From Pyropia yezoensis (lineage: Eukaryota > Rhodophyta > Bangiophyceae > Bangiales > Bangiaceae), in the NCBI GenBank assembly GCA_009829735.1, contig CM020618.1, positions 31,906,894-31,970,893 on the forward strand: a stretch of 64,000 bases of DNA, given 5' to 3'. This document shows positions 20,117-30,579 of this stretch, one piece after another (positions within the stretch are counted from its first letter, which is position 1; every line of letters starts with the position of its first letter). The notes beneath the pieces were generated by a model. It did no database searches. It worked only from the letters and a program-made list of their open reading frames with translations, and had not been told where the DNA came from. Made by a program: the position numbers and the translations under genes.

Positions 20117-21628
20117 AGCAGATAGGAACCCCTCTTTTTTGTACCCGCTCTTCTATACATGCCCCTGATGCACCTCGGTGCACCTTAGTACTACGGTGAG
20201 TGCTGGTCGAAACGGGTGCGGGACACGACAATAAGTGTGTTAGACGAGCGGCCCGAGAAGAGGAGCGGCAGGTGGGATTAGGTAGGTCGGCAGACGTGCG
20301 TCAAAGGCAGTGCACCGCGCACCCCCGCAGCAGCAAGAGCGCGCCTGAGTGGTTGTCAGTGACTGGGGGTATCATGCCGGCCAGAGCTCATGCCCCCCTT
20401 CTTTTCTGCCCATCGGCCGAGCCCGTTAGCATACACACAGCCGCCGCGCCCGGCGGTCAGTGAAGAGAACATCCACACAAACGTATGGGCTACGCTCTCT
20501 GCTTGTGCGTGCCTGCCGGCCGTCTACTTTGCACCCCTAGAAAACGGAAACTGAGACGGTCGGAAAAGCGAGTCACTTCCCCATCTACTATAAGCTTGTA
20601 GTGGTCTGGGCAGCGCAGGCATGGCATGGTTCAAAACTTCCCCCTCTCGCAGTCATATAAACACAGCATGGGAGCGCCCACCCCGACTGGCGCGTCCGCG
20701 GGCTCAAACTCACACTCGCCCACACGCACCGTCTCGCCTTCGACACCCGTGCGAGCCGAGACCCCGACCAGGGCCGCGCCGCACGACGCCACGTCCGTGG
20801 CGTAAACAGGTAGAAAGAAAGACCCCTTTGCTCATTGGGTGGCCGGCGGGCGAGCATATACACTCCCCGCAAACAGAGATACCCCCACGCAGGAGCAGGC
20901 GTACGCCACCAGAAAGCGGAACATCAAACTCCCGCACGACGACCGCGCGAGGCCGTCGCGACGGCGAGTGGGGAGGTAGACGCGGCCCAGGTGGCCCCGG
21001 GGAGCGCACAGGGGAAGGTCAACACTCCCTCATCATGCCCCCCCCCCCAACCGTCCAGGGCAGGCAGGCGGCCGGCCACCCAAAAAAAGCACACCAACCC
21101 CAACGGCAGCGACATGCCGCCGTCCAGGAAAGAGGGGGGGGGGTGGCCGCGCCTGTAGCGGGGCCGCGCCAATGGCAGCGACATACCGCCGTCGACGGGG
21201 GAGGGGGGCGCCACCTGCGGGGGCGGCGCCGCCAACGGCGGCAACATCATGTTGCCGCCGATGGGGGGGGGGCCGCCGCCGCCGCAGGGAGCGCCGCGCC
21301 AACGCGAGCAGGGATGCCGCCGATGGGGGGGGGGTCGCCGCCACCGCCGCGCAGGCGGCCCCACCAGGAAGACAGGAAGACAGGAAGAACCACCAACGCC
21401 GCCAGCAGCAGCAACGCCGCCGCCGTCAGAGGAGGGGGGGGGGGCGCCGCCGCCAGCGGGGATGCGGCCGCCCCCAAAAAAGAACCACCAACGCCGCCAA
21501 CAGCACCAACGTCGGCGCCGTCCGGGGGGGGGTGGCGCCGCCTGCGGCAAGACGGCGGCGCCAACGGCTGAGGCGAGATGTTGCCAATAGGGGGGGGGAC
21601 GCCACACGCTTTACCAGGGGCCCCCCCC
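19816..21628 (+). repeat. Left copy of a 1.8 kb sequence present on both sides of the gap
   Basis: This stretch, from the 3' end of the hAT transposase gene to the gap edge, matches 22129-23933. I count ten differences, all one-base changes in runs of identical bases (for example 5 versus 4 C, 11 versus 10 C, 10 versus 9 G), and no substitution. It ends exactly at the first N. The pattern fits two contigs that overlap but were placed end to end. Confidence 0.88.
20117..21628. other. Downstream region of hAT transposase 1, no gene recognised
   Basis: The first part (to about 20640) is moderate in G+C and may be the 3' region of the transposon. From about 21030 it becomes a decayed array of units such as GCCGCCGATGGGGG and GCGACATACCGCCGTC. 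Open frames are low complexity on both strands. Confidence 0.6.
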
Positions 21629-22128
21629 NNNNNNNNNNNNNNNNNNNNNNNNNNNNNNNNNNNNNNNNNNNNNNNNNNNNNNNNNNNNNNNNNNNNNNNN
21701 NNNNNNNNNNNNNNNNNNNNNNNNNNNNNNNNNNNNNNNNNNNNNNNNNNNNNNNNNNNNNNNNNNNNNNNNNNNNNNNNNNNNNNNNNNNNNNNNNNNN
21801 NNNNNNNNNNNNNNNNNNNNNNNNNNNNNNNNNNNNNNNNNNNNNNNNNNNNNNNNNNNNNNNNNNNNNNNNNNNNNNNNNNNNNNNNNNNNNNNNNNNN
21901 NNNNNNNNNNNNNNNNNNNNNNNNNNNNNNNNNNNNNNNNNNNNNNNNNNNNNNNNNNNNNNNNNNNNNNNNNNNNNNNNNNNNNNNNNNNNNNNNNNNN
22001 NNNNNNNNNNNNNNNNNNNNNNNNNNNNNNNNNNNNNNNNNNNNNNNNNNNNNNNNNNNNNNNNNNNNNNNNNNNNNNNNNNNNNNNNNNNNNNNNNNNN
22101 NNNNNNNNNNNNNNNNNNNNNNNNNNNN
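21629..22128. other. Assembly gap of exactly 500 N
   Basis: All bases are N. The round size suggests a placeholder of unknown true length. Because the flanks are near-identical, the true gap may be negative, meaning the contigs overlap. Confidence 0.97.
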
Positions 22129-22429
22129 CGTTGGATCTTCTGCCTCGTGCGAGCGCGACTTTTCGTTTGCGGGTCGGCTGGTGCGGCCTGACCGTGCGTC
22201 GCTTTCCATTTCAAGTGTGGAGATGCATTCGCTCGTGTCAGCCAACGCTGACCTGGTGTCCGAGGACACGGCTTCCGTGCCCATCCTTTCGCACGCGGCG
22301 GCGGATGAGTACAGGTGCGCAATGAACACGTTTGAGCCAACGGTAGATGATGTGGGGGACGAGGGAGGGTACTGGGAGTCGTCTGCTGATTTTGAGGAGG
22401 GCGAGGACGAGTCCTCGGTGGAAGGGTAG
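22129..22429 (+). pseudogene. Duplicate C-terminal end of hAT transposase 1 (probable assembly artefact)
   Basis: The frame begins inside the dimerisation domain (VGSSASCERDFSFAGR) and ends at the same stop as transposase 1. It is the same sequence as 19816-20116. It should not be counted as a second transposase. Confidence 0.85.
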
Positions 22430-23933
22430 AGCAGATAGGAACCCCTCTTTTTTGTACCCGCTCTTCTATACATGCCCCTGATGCACCTCGGTGCACCTTA
22501 GTACTACGGTGAGTGCTGGTCGAAACGGGTGCGGGACACGACAATAAGTGTGTTAGACGAGCGGCCCGAGAAGAGGAGCGGCAGGTGGGATTAGGTAGGT
22601 CGGCAGACGTGCGTCAAAGGCAGTGCACCGCGCACCCCGCAGCAGCAAGAGCGCGCCTGAGTGGTTGTCAGTGACTGGGGGTATCATGCCGGCCAGAGCT
22701 CATGCCCCCCTTCTTTTCTGCCCATCGGCCGAGCCCGTTAGCATACACACAGCCGCCGCGCCCGGCGGTCAGTGAAGAGAACATCCACACAAACGTATGG
22801 GCTACGCTCTCTGCTTGTGCGTGCCTGCCGGCCGTCTACTTTGCACCCCTAGAAAACGGAAACTGAGACGGTCGGAAAAGCGAGTCACTTCCCCATCTAC
22901 TATAGCTTGTAGTGGTCTGGGCAGCGCAGGCATGGCATGGTTCAAAACTTCCCCCTCTCGCAGTCATATAAACACAGCATGGGAGCGCCCACCCCGACTG
23001 GCGCGTCCGCGGGCTCAAACTCACACTCGCCCACACGCACCGTCTCGCCTTCGACACCCGTGCGAGCCGAGACCCCGACCAGGGCCGCGCCGCACGACGC
23101 CACGTCCGTGGCGTAAACAGGTAGAAAGAAAGACCCCTTTGCTCATTGGGTGGCCGGCGGGCGAGCATATACACTCCCCGCAAACAGAGATACCCCCACG
23201 CAGGAGCAGGCGTACGCCACCAGAAAGCGGAACATCAAACTCCCGCACGACGACCGCGCGAGGCCGTCGCGACGGCGAGTGGGGAGGTAGACGCGGCCCA
23301 GGTGGCCCGGGGAGCGCACAGGGAAGGTCAACACTCCCTCATCATGCCCCCCCCCCAACCGTCCAGGGCAGGCAGGCGGCCGGCCACCCAAAAAAAGCAC
23401 ACCAACCCCAACGGCAGCGACATGCCGCCGTCCAGGAAAGAGGGGGGGGGTGGCCGCGCCTGTAGCGGGGCCGCGCCAATGGCAGCGACATACCGCCGTC
23501 GACGGGGGAGGGGGGGCGCCACCTGCGGGGCGGCGCCGCCAACGGCGGCAACATCATGTTGCCGCCGATGGGGGGGGGGCCGCCGCCGCCGCAGGGAGCG
23601 CCGCGCCAACGCGAGCAGGGATGCCGCCGATGGGGGGGGGTCGCCGCCACCGCCGCGCAGGCGGCCCCACCAGGAAGACAGGAAGACAGGAAGAACCACC
23701 AACGCCGCCAGCAGCAGCAACGCCGCCGCCGTCAGAGGAGGGGGGGGGGGCGCCGCCGCCAGCGGGGATGCGGCCGCCCCCAAAAAAGAACCACCAACGC
23801 CGCCAACAGCACCAACGTCGGCGCCGTCCGGGGGGGGGTGGCGCCGCCTGCGGCAAGACGGCGGCGCCAACGGCTGAGGCGAGATGTTGCCAATAGGGGG
23901 GGGGACGCCACACGCTTTACCAGGGGCCCCCCC
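22129..23933 (+). repeat. Right copy of the 1.8 kb sequence flanking the gap
   Basis: It starts exactly at the first base after the gap and matches 19816-21628 apart from run-length differences. After 23933 the sequence continues into unique DNA, as expected if this contig extends the left one. Confidence 0.88.
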
Positions 23934-26227
23934 GCCCAGCTGAGCAGCGAAAGGCGAACACGCCGCGCCCCGACGACGACGCGGTGCTGGTCTGTTTGGC
24001 AGTCGAGGGTGGGGCAGGCGCCCGGCAGCGCCGCGGCGGGCTGGGCACCATGGGGAAGTGCGGGCGGTGAGGAGGGGGGCAGGGCACCACGATAGGGGAG
24101 GGGAGGGGAGTGACTGGTGGCATGGGGCCGCCGGTGAGAGCGCCTAACGACGATGGGGCGGCGGTCGGTAGCAGCGCTAGTGCATGCCGCGCCGACCCCC
24201 CCAAGAGACGGGCAACTGGTTGCATCGGTGGCCCAACGTTGGGACGCGGGGCTTGCAGCGGCACCCCCCCCGCACTGGCGGTGGCTGCTAGCCACCTGCC
24301 GACCCCGCACGGTCAGCTGAGCGCGAGCTGGTTCTCACGAGCTTGCAAGTAAGTAACGTTGGATGGATGTCAAATCAGTTGCATTTACACCAGCGGAGGG
24401 TTCTTGCTTCCTCCTTTTTTTTTTTTTTTTTTTTTCCTAGTTTCTCGCCGCCTGCACCGCACTCGCCGTCACCACACCTCCTGCTGTCGCCCCCGTCTCC
24501 AACCCCCCGTTGCTGCCCACCTTCCCACCGGCCACCCTCCCCCCCTGTCGTGCCACCGCTGCTCTGTCCCAGTGACTGCACGACAGGCCGCCCCCCCATC
24601 GCAATGACCGGGTGCATCCGTCCACCCGCCCTCTCGTCGTGGCAGCCAGAGCCGCCGGGTAGCGGAGCCGCCACATGAGCAGCACCGCCGGCACAGGGAG
24701 GTGCCACCGCCAGTGAGGAGTTGAGCAGCAAAGGAAAAAGGGCGCCACGGCAGGGGGCGACGCCAGGAAAGCCGTCCTTTGGGGAAGGCGCCGCCAGAGA
24801 GCAGGGCGCAGTCCGCCAGGAGGGGGGGGGATCCGCAGGAAAGGGCGCCAAGAGCAACACAGACCACCAGCGGCAGGCGAGGGTGCCGCCACGACAGACG
24901 CCACCGGACCGAGGCGGCCGCCGCCGCGCGGCGAGTCGCCATAAAAAGGGGGGGCGGCGAGGAGGGGAGCAGCACGACAGGGCGGGCGGACGGCGCCAAC
25001 GCGCGGAAGGCCGAGGCGAGAGCCACGCCGCCGCCGCCAGCGAGAGCGCGGCCGCCATGGCGACACGGCCGCCGCCAGTGGGCGGTGGCCGCGGGAAGGG
25101 GGAGGTGGGGGTCAAAAGAGGGCGGTCGCTCCTACCATGGGGAGGTCGCTATCGGCGAAAGGGTGGCCCTGCAGGTGAGGGCGTAGGGAAAAAACGCGAC
25201 CGCCGCACGGGAAGCCAGCGTCGTCCTGTGGGGAGCGCCGCCGACCGAGGGGGCATACAGTGCGGCGGCACAGACAAAGTGGGGTGGCTTTGGTGCGGGA
25301 AGGGCCACGGATGGCCGGTGCGTGCGACGGATGGCTGGCGCGGGCGCCCTCGTGGCTGCGGGACGGACAGTCGCAGGCACTGAGGGGGACGCCAGTGGGG
25401 GGGGCGCAACTGGGTGGGGACTCTCACAATGAGGCGGCAGCCTGGACGAGGCGGTGCCACCTGCTTCCAGCCCTTCTACACCCCCTCGCGGCACGCCGAC
25501 CCCTCAAATTGACCAGCTCCAGGGGCCCGTCAGACGGACCCGCGTCAGCGGCCCCACTGCAGTCGCCGCCTACCGGTGGGCACCCTCCAGCGAGGCCCCC
25601 TGGGCCTGGCCAAAATACGGTGTGAGGCCACTGAGCAGGGCGCGGCGGCCGGTGCCGGGTTTGCGCTCGCGCAAGGGGGTAGGTACTGTCTGGTCGGGTG
25701 TGGCCCTGAAGGGGGGGGCACGCAGCGCGGGGGCGGGGGGGCAATGACGGCGGGGGGGGGGGGGCGCGCAGGGCGGGGGGGGGGGGGAAATCAAGGCGGG
25801 GGGGGGGGGGCGCGCAGGGCGGGGGGGGGGGGCGCGCAGGGCGGGGGGGCGGAGAGTGAAGACTCGCGGGGATCGGGTCGCGGGGGGGGGCCTGCTCGCG
25901 GGGGCCCGTGGAGGGTGGCGCGCGGGGGGCGGCCCGCGCGCGGCGTGTCGGGTGGGAGCGCGGCCCGCGTGTGGGGCGGGCGAGCACCGAAGTGGAGGGC
26001 CAATCCTTCTTCAGCATACAGTCGCGTGTCCACGTGCGCTGTGACGGCCGGCGCGCGCGGCTGACAGCAGGCCGCGCGTAATGGCCAGTCGTCAGGCGCG
26101 AGCTATAAGCAGCGATTCTATATACTCAATTTGAGAGTATATACGCGATAATCGTACCCACCCTGGTCGACGAGTACTCAATACTACGAATCAAAAATCT
26201 ATTTCACCGTACCCATAGTCGGAAATT
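22430..26227. other. Gene-poor GC-rich region after the gap
   Basis: Up to 23933 it repeats the left flank of the gap. Afterwards it is GCC/GGC-rich with a run of about 20 T at 24416-24435. The stretch GTAAGTAACG at about 24349 to TTTTTTCCTAG at about 24440 has the look of a 92-base intron, but neither side reads as a known protein. G-run arrays follow at 25741-25860. At 26122-26146, TATATACTC and GAGAGTATATA form a hairpin. Confidence 0.5.
25741..25860. repeat. G-run tandem array
   Basis: Units of GCGCGCAGGGCGG followed by 7-11 G repeat about four times. There are many closely spaced runs of G, so G-quadruplex formation is possible. Confidence 0.75.
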
Positions 26228-26656
26228 TCAGTGCCCGTCATACTTTACGCCAGGCCGAAAACAGTACTTATGACAGGGCCTGCTCACCGCGGAAGAACGA
26301 AGAAACACGTACTTGTTGTTAAAGTGGTACCGAACCTGCTGCTCGGTGATCCTTCGCCCGCATGCCGCTGAAGCGTCTTGGGCCATCTTCGCGACTTCGT
26401 CTGTCGTAGGCACGGCACCGCTTCTCGGGTTCTCGTCCAGCCACTGGCAAAACACTTTGTGCACCTCGCGTGGGAGATAGCGGCTGCTGGATGAGCCAGC
26501 ACCGCCGCCGCTGCCGCCGCCGCCGTTGTCGCCCGGCCCTTCACCGTCCTCCACGTCCTCTTCCTCATTTGAGTCACTTGCCCCATAATTTTCGTCATAC
26601 TGGCGGAATGCCTCTTGCACAGCGGCGGTGGGCTGACCGTCGCATGCATCATGCAT
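26228..26656 (-). CDS. Small homeodomain-like (TALE-like) protein, possibly partial
   Basis: The 142-residue frame starts at an ATG at 26656. After an acidic, Gly/Ser-rich stretch it has a helix-turn-helix region: LPREVHKVFCQWLDENP, then a Pro-Thr-x-Glu turn (PTTDEVAKMAQDAS), then ITEQQVRYHFNNKY. The order and spacing resemble a TALE homeodomain (WL, P-[ST]-x-E, QVxxxFxN), but the usual WFxN is HFNN and the second loop is longer. The C-terminus carries a short Cys/His-rich tail. It could be a host transcription factor or a DNA-binding protein carried by a transposon, as it sits among mobile DNA. Upstream exons may be missing. The assignment is tentative. Confidence 0.4.
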   Translation of the reverse strand: MHDACDGQPTAAVQEAFRQYDENYGASDSNEEEDVEDGEGPGDNGGGGSGGGAGSSSSRYLPREVHKVFCQWLDENPRSGAVPTTDEVAKMAQDASAACGRRITEQQVRYHFNNKYVFLRSSAVSRPCHKYCFRPGVKYDGH

Positions 26657-27458
26657 TGTGTCAGCATCGGAAGGCGGCGACGCCTCTTGGGACGAGTCTT
26701 AGTCAGTGGACGATCCTTTGCTGGTGCTCCTGGGGCAAGGGTGAATGGTTCCGCAGAGAGGGGCAGCAGGCGCGACGGGCCCCAGACCGTTTAGTGCAGG
26801 GGTGTGAGCGCGCCCGACATATCCTACGATTGGCTCGAGCCGCGGGAGCCCCCTCGGGCATTGCTCAAGGACCCCACCACCACAGGATGGCCTTGAAGTG
26901 CGAATGGGTCCTGCGCGTGGTGTCACCGTACGAGCACACGAAAGAAAAGGATGGGTGACCACGAGCTGGGTGGAGAATTTCGTCAATCAGTCTTGATTCA
27001 GGCCCACATCTGTATCGCATGCAAGTGCAGGTCCAATCGTCTGCATCTCTGTAGAAACAAACGCGGATCCTTGTGTTCGGTTTGCGTTGGCCTCTGTCGG
27101 CGAGTAGGCCCGAATTCTATTACAGTGGTTATCAGCGGCTTGACGTGAGACCCCGCCTCCCTCGCGTCCTGGACGCAGGAAAACCGCACGTCTTGATGTA
27201 ATTGTGGTTCTACTTTCGACGGGGTTGTAATTACTCAAAGAGAGCAACGAATTGACGTCAACGCGAAGCGGAGGGGGTCGGCCAGCGGTGGTCCCGCCCC
27301 CAGATGGCGCGCAGCTGGCGGCATCCGGGCAGCGGGCGGGCTCGCGGCGGCACCCCGGGCTGGCCGTGGCGAGCCGTGCGAGGTGGCTGGCTGGCCCAGG
27401 CTGGCCGTGGCCGAGCGCGCGGGGCGGCCGCGGGCCCGCTGGTCGCCGCTGGGCAGCG
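26657..27458. other. Spacer, no gene recognised
   Basis: Mixed-composition DNA between the homeodomain-like gene and the Crinkler-type fragment. The open frames are short and resemble nothing I know. The last 180 bases are GC-rich and unrelated to the sequence upstream of the homologous part of the full-length gene. Confidence 0.5.
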
Positions 27459-27893
27459 TTTGCCGACGCTGTCTTCATGCTGAACAGTGCAGCCGACCCT
27501 AAAGTGCGGCACGGGCTGTACAAGGTTGTGTCTCAGTGCGAGGCAGACATTGCCGATGTGGAGGGAAAGGTCAGCCGGCTGTCGGCTTGGGAGCAGCTTG
27601 ACAAGGACATCCATGTGCTCTAGCAGCAGGACAGCGCTCTGTGCGCGCAGCTGCAACAAGGCCGGGACAACATCCGAGCGCTTTCTTTGGCCTCTCCTCC
27701 CTTTACGTCGGAAGACGCTGGTACTTCTGCGGAGCGTCAAAAACGTTTGGAAGCGCAGCGGACGGACCTGGCCACGACACTGGCGCAAAAGCTGTATGAT
27801 CGGCTGGACGCGCGGGGCATCAAGCAGCTCCGCTTTCGCGACATTCTCTCCGGCCTGGGGCAGCTGCGTGACCCGGACTTGGAGGTGGGCCGG
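27459..27893 (+). pseudogene. Broken copy of the Crinkler-type gene (helical N-terminal part)
   Basis: About 434 bases match 6642-7075 closely. The translated match runs through the helical part from DAVFMLNSAADPKVRHGL to LRDPDLEVGR, ending just before the NTPase domain. A TAG stop at 27621-27623 replaces the Tyr codon of the intact gene. Both borders are abrupt, and the flanking sequence has no relation to the full gene. The piece cannot make the NTPase and looks like a transposed or captured fragment. Confidence 0.85.
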
Positions 27894-28199
27894 TGGGTGC
27901 GGTGTGGCTGCGGCGAGTGCGGTCCGCGCGGGCTTGGGCGAGGAGAACGCCGCCGCCGCTGCCCTGGAGGGCGGGCGCCCCCTCCAGCGTGTCCAGTCGT
28001 CCGGTTGTCTGGGTTTGGGGGTGGGCGCGTCGGCCGTGTCGCGCTGCGCTGCGGCGGCGATGGTGGCGGCGGCGGCGGCGACGGCAGCGGCCGTGGCGGC
28101 GGCGGCTGTGGCGGCCGCACCGACGCGGCCGGCGTAGCCACCCGCGGTGGCGACACGTCGCCGCCGCGGTCAGGGCGGTGCTCGCGGCGTCGGCTGACG

Positions 28200-28350
28200 C
28201 CGCAGACGCTGTCGCCGCCGCCGCAGCTCCTGTCGCCGCCTCCGCAGCTCCTGTCGCCGCCGCCGCAGTTTCTCTCGCCACCGCCGCAGCTGCTGTCGCC
28301 GCCTCCGCAGCTGCTGTCACCGCCGCCGCTCTGCTGCTGTCGCCGCCGCC
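28200..28350. repeat. Minisatellite with a unit of about 21 bases
   Basis: About six to seven imperfect copies of GCAGCTCCTGTCGCCGCC with variable ends. On the minus strand it reads as a Gly/Asp/Ser/Cys-rich low-complexity peptide. Confidence 0.75.
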
Positions 28351-29099
28351 CCCGCCGCCGCCGTCGCTGCACTCGTGGCGGTGGCGGCGCCTGCCCGCGG
28401 CGGTGCTTGCCGCGCCTACCGTGCCTGCTGTGGTGGCTGCGTCGGAGCCGATGCGCCGTGGCCAGTGCCGCGTGCGGCCCTCCTGCTGCCGTGGCTGCCG
28501 CTGCCACCGCCGCCGCCGCCGCTTCTGCCGCCGTGGGCAGCCGCGGCGCCGCCACCACCCCGTCCGAGGCGGGGCGGGACGCGGTCGGCCGCCGCGGCAA
28601 CGGCCGCCGCGGCCAGCGGCGGTGGCGGCCCCCAGCGTCCCGCCCCCGCGCGGGGGGACGGGGGCCGCTGCCGGCCAGCGGGGTCACCGTCACTGCGGCC
28701 GCCCCGCGGCACGGTGGTGCCGCCGCGGTTGGCGGTGTGGCGGCGTCAGCAGCGGCGGCGGCGCTGCTGCGTGAGGCAGTGCCTCCTGTGGCGCTTGCCC
28801 TTTCTTGCGGTGGGCCTCGTTGGCGGGTCGGCTGCTCCTGGTGGCGGCGACCCCCTTAGACGTCGTCATCCTCATCGTAGACGGCGGCGACGGCGGTGGC
28901 GGCGGCGTCTGTAGCGCCGTTGCGGCGCCACCGAAGGTCGGTGGGCCCCACCTCGAGCACGCAGCGTGGCCTGCGACCACCCGGTCACGCTGAGTGAGTG
29001 CCGGCCGCGGCGGGCGACCACCTAGCTGCGGGTACCGACGGCCAGCTCCACGGCAACCAGCCACGGCCGTCACCGCCGCGGCCAGCGACGACCAGGCGA

Positions 29100-29440
29100 C
29101 GGTCAGTGACCGCCAGCCCCACGCCACCCAGCCCCACGCCACCCAGCGTGGGCGAGTGCGCAGCCAGCCTCAGCCACGCCCGTCCCCGCCGCGGTCAGCG
29201 ACCACCCGGCAACGGTCAGCGTCCGCCAGCCCCACGCCACCCAACGTGGGCGAGCGCACAGCCAGCGACAGCCACGGCCAGCCCCTCCGCGACCAGCGAT
29301 CACCCGGATGCCGCTACCGGCAGCCAGCTCCACGGCATCCAGCCGCCGCGAGGCCCGCCGCGGCCAGCGACCACTTGGCAGTGGAGCCCCACGCCGCCCC
29401 ATGTCGCCCAGCGTGGACGAGCGCGCAGCCAGCGACCGTC
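29100..29440. repeat. Imperfect tandem array with units of about 120-155 bases
   Basis: CAGCCCCACGCCACCCA followed by CGTGGGCGAGCGC and CAGCCAGCGA recurs near 29116, 29230 and 29384. The copies are diverged. Confidence 0.65.
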
Positions 29441-30579
29441 CATCCGCCTGCATCCAGCGACCGTCGACGCGCCCGCAGCCAGCGACCGCCCACCTGCCGG
29501 CAGCCAGCCGGGCGGATCCACGGATAAGCTGCGCCGCGGCGCGGCCCGCCAATACCGAACCTCATCGAGCAATGATATGTACTCTATCACCGTGTTGATG
29601 GCTCGTGTGGTCTGTTGAGTCCCGAGTGCCCTCGAGTCTACATGCCTCGTGAGCTGCACGCCAATGCGCTAATCTGGCGGCTTTTGCGCGAACACCAAAA
29701 TATAGTGCGTACATGTACGACACGGGAGAAAAATCCGGAGCGCGCCTCTTACGGACGATGTGGGGGCGACGAACAGGAGCGGGGGGGGGCCGGGAGGGGG
29801 GCAAACCCGGTCAGGAGGGAAAGCAGCAGCCGCCGCCGCCCGCGCGCCCAGCACAGAAATGGGGGAGGCGGGGGCAAGTGGACCGGTACACGGGTGTCCG
29901 CTCGGGGGGCTGTAGGACGGGGGAGGGGGGTCCGCGCTGATGGTGGGCCCCACGGCCACGGGATTGGGCCTGTCGGTCCTCCCCAGCTGTGTCGGCGCCA
30001 CCCTTCCCCAATGGCACCCCCCCGTAGGTAGGTCTGTACCTCACTCGTGCGCCTCCCAACGGGCGGGGGAAACGAGATCTCGTGTGCCTCGAGGTTGGGG
30101 GGGGGAAGCGTCGAGGACTCAACCCCCCCACCCCCCTCTCGCCGCTGCAGCCGCGGCAGCAGCACTGCCGGCCATTCTGGACGGGCGGGGGGGGGGGGGG
30201 GTTGCGTGTGCGTGAGTCCTACCCCCCCACGACAGGGCGGGGGGCTCGGGGGGGGCGGTGACGGGACGCCGTCGCGGGCTGCCGGCAAGACGCTGCAGGC
30301 GGGGATGAGGGGGAGGGGGGTGGGGTGGGGGGGGAGGGGGGGCGGCCGTTATACCAGCAGGGGCGGCCGGGCTGCTATTGATGCCGCGCTGTCTTGGACA
30401 CTAGCTCGCCCCGCAGCCGACGCCCACCGGCGCCACCTTGTCACTTGTGCCCGCCAGCCGCGTCGGGTCGTTGAGGCAGCCCCCCCCCCCCCCCCCCTCT
30501 TCCCCCTTCGGTGTCCCCAGAGCACCCTGTCTCCCCCCCCCCCCCCCCCCTCTGCTGCGCATCCCCCCTCGCCACCGGC

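Larger units (their letters stand above)
27894..30579. other. GC-rich region with two tandem arrays, no gene recognised
   Basis: It holds the 21-base minisatellite near 28200-28350 and the longer array at 29100-29440. Open frames of up to 390 codons exist on both strands, but they are Ala/Arg/Gly/Pro low complexity. From 29550 to 30340 there is mixed DNA. A TATA-like TTATACC near 30350 may serve the gene starting at 30580. Confidence 0.55.

Noticed and set aside
22129..22429. A second hAT transposase gene
   Set aside because: It is the same sequence as the end of transposase 1, placed after a gap, with only run-length differences elsewhere in the copy.
17465..24000. Terminal inverted repeats of the first hAT element
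   Set aside because: I compared CAGTATGAGTGCC and similar candidates upstream with the downstream region and found no convincing partner or 8 bp duplication.
29100..29440. CRISPR-like array
   Set aside because: Units are long, diverged and without constant spacers. The genome is eukaryotic.
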